A stretch of DNA of 5,624 bases, taken from Rhodobiaceae bacterium (lineage in GTDB: Bacteria; Pseudomonadota; Alphaproteobacteria; RS24). Position 1 is the first letter of the stretch, and the number at the start of each line of letters is the position of its first letter. A program made the translations under genes and the position numbers. The stretch covers positions 4,002-9,625 of the forward strand of contig NYTN01000008.1 in assembly GCA_002683515.1 (NCBI GenBank), in the 5' to 3' direction. Below the pieces are notes generated by a model, which worked only from the letters and a program-made list of their open reading frames with translations, did no database searches and had not been told where the DNA came from. Below, piece by piece: positions 5,469 through 5,624 of this stretch.

Positions 5469-5535
5469 AAAATATCTTTACCCCCTGCTTTTGTTAAGAA
5501 AATATGGGAGTATTTACTTTCAGCGCGGGATTGAA

Positions 5536-5624
5536 ATGTCAAAAGCTATAAATGAAACTCACAAAATTCTTCTGTCGGTCAAAGGGCACCCTTATGAGCG
5601 CCAGGCGTTTTACGATATTTTTGA
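5536..5624 (+). CDS. N-terminal 29 codons of an unidentified protein, possibly ThuA-domain
   Basis: The ATG at 5536 opens a frame that runs off the right edge. It begins MSKAINETHKILLSVKGHPY and continues ERQAFYDIF. A short beta strand followed by a G-H-P-[FY]-[ED]-R-x-x-F pattern resembles the start of ThuA-domain proteins (trehalose-utilization-like, glutamine-amidotransferase-type fold), but only 29 residues are available. The ribosome site is weak (GGGA at 5527-5530). It lies just outside the right tRNA-derived repeat, so it is probably resumed chromosome backbone. Confidence 0.55.
   Translation, partial: MSKAINETHKILLSVKGHPYERQAFYDIF

Larger units (their letters stand above)
3579..5478. 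mobile_element. Putative remnant island integrated at tRNA-Gly (integrase not present)
   Basis: The boundaries are set by a direct repeat. The 3' half of the intact tRNA-Gly plus about 20 bp of flank (3579-3640) recurs at 5407-5468 with 56 of 62 positions identical, and similarity continues a few bases further after a 2-nt insertion. The interval holds a broken phage-type DUF5681 gene, a TGTGAC repeat cluster, a lipoprotein/SOUL gene pair, a gene stub and non-coding AT-rich DNA. This fits an old tRNA-targeted element that has lost its recombinase, and the mismatches in the right repeat suggest long residence. The alternative is a duplicated tRNA that decayed, with ordinary genes caught between the copies. 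Confidence 0.42.

Noticed and set aside
5351..5542. Minus-strand 63-codon open frame over the tRNA remnant
   Set aside because: It is antisense to a tRNA-derived repeat, has no recognisable motif, and is explained as a chance frame.

Overview
The window looks like chromosomal DNA of an alphaproteobacterium, possibly marine. The tRNA-Gly(GCC) has an alphaproteobacterial form with an encoded CCA. The main genes are of moderate GC and resemble alphaproteobacterial acyl/terpenoid catabolism loci. The assignment rests on recognition by eye, not on a search.

Left part (1-3491), catabolic locus. A leftward operon holds an AtuA/DUF1446 protein (723-2096), a separate small AtuA C-terminal-domain protein (368-721) and the start of a phosphotransacetylase (1-375, running off the left edge). 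The genes are packed with a 1-nt gap and then an 8-nt overlap. Diverging from them is a 12-TM MFS carrier (2217-3491) that resembles monocarboxylate/oxalate-formate type permeases. A ~120-bp region between them carries promoter-like sequences. The locus plausibly imports a carboxylate or terpenoid acid and processes it to acyl-CoA and acyl-phosphate, but the substrate is not visible.

Middle part (3552-~5478), likely remnant of a tRNA-targeted insertion. An intact tRNA-Gly gene (3552-3626) is followed 1828 bp later by a decayed direct repeat of its 3' half plus about 20 bp of downstream flank (56 of 62 positions identical by hand alignment). This arrangement is typical of attL/attR around an integrated island. 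Between the repeats lie a phage-type DUF5681 gene broken by a TGA exactly at its expected Trp codon, a TGTGAC direct-repeat cluster, a small lipoprotein gene, a periplasmic SOUL heme-binding protein gene and a 22-codon stub of a further gene. No integrase is present. This segment is visibly AT-richer than the left part (30% GC in row 4621-4680 against 57% in row 1321-1380, hand counted).

Right edge (5536-5624): the first 29 codons of another rightward gene, weakly resembling the start of ThuA-domain proteins and presumably resumed chromosome backbone.
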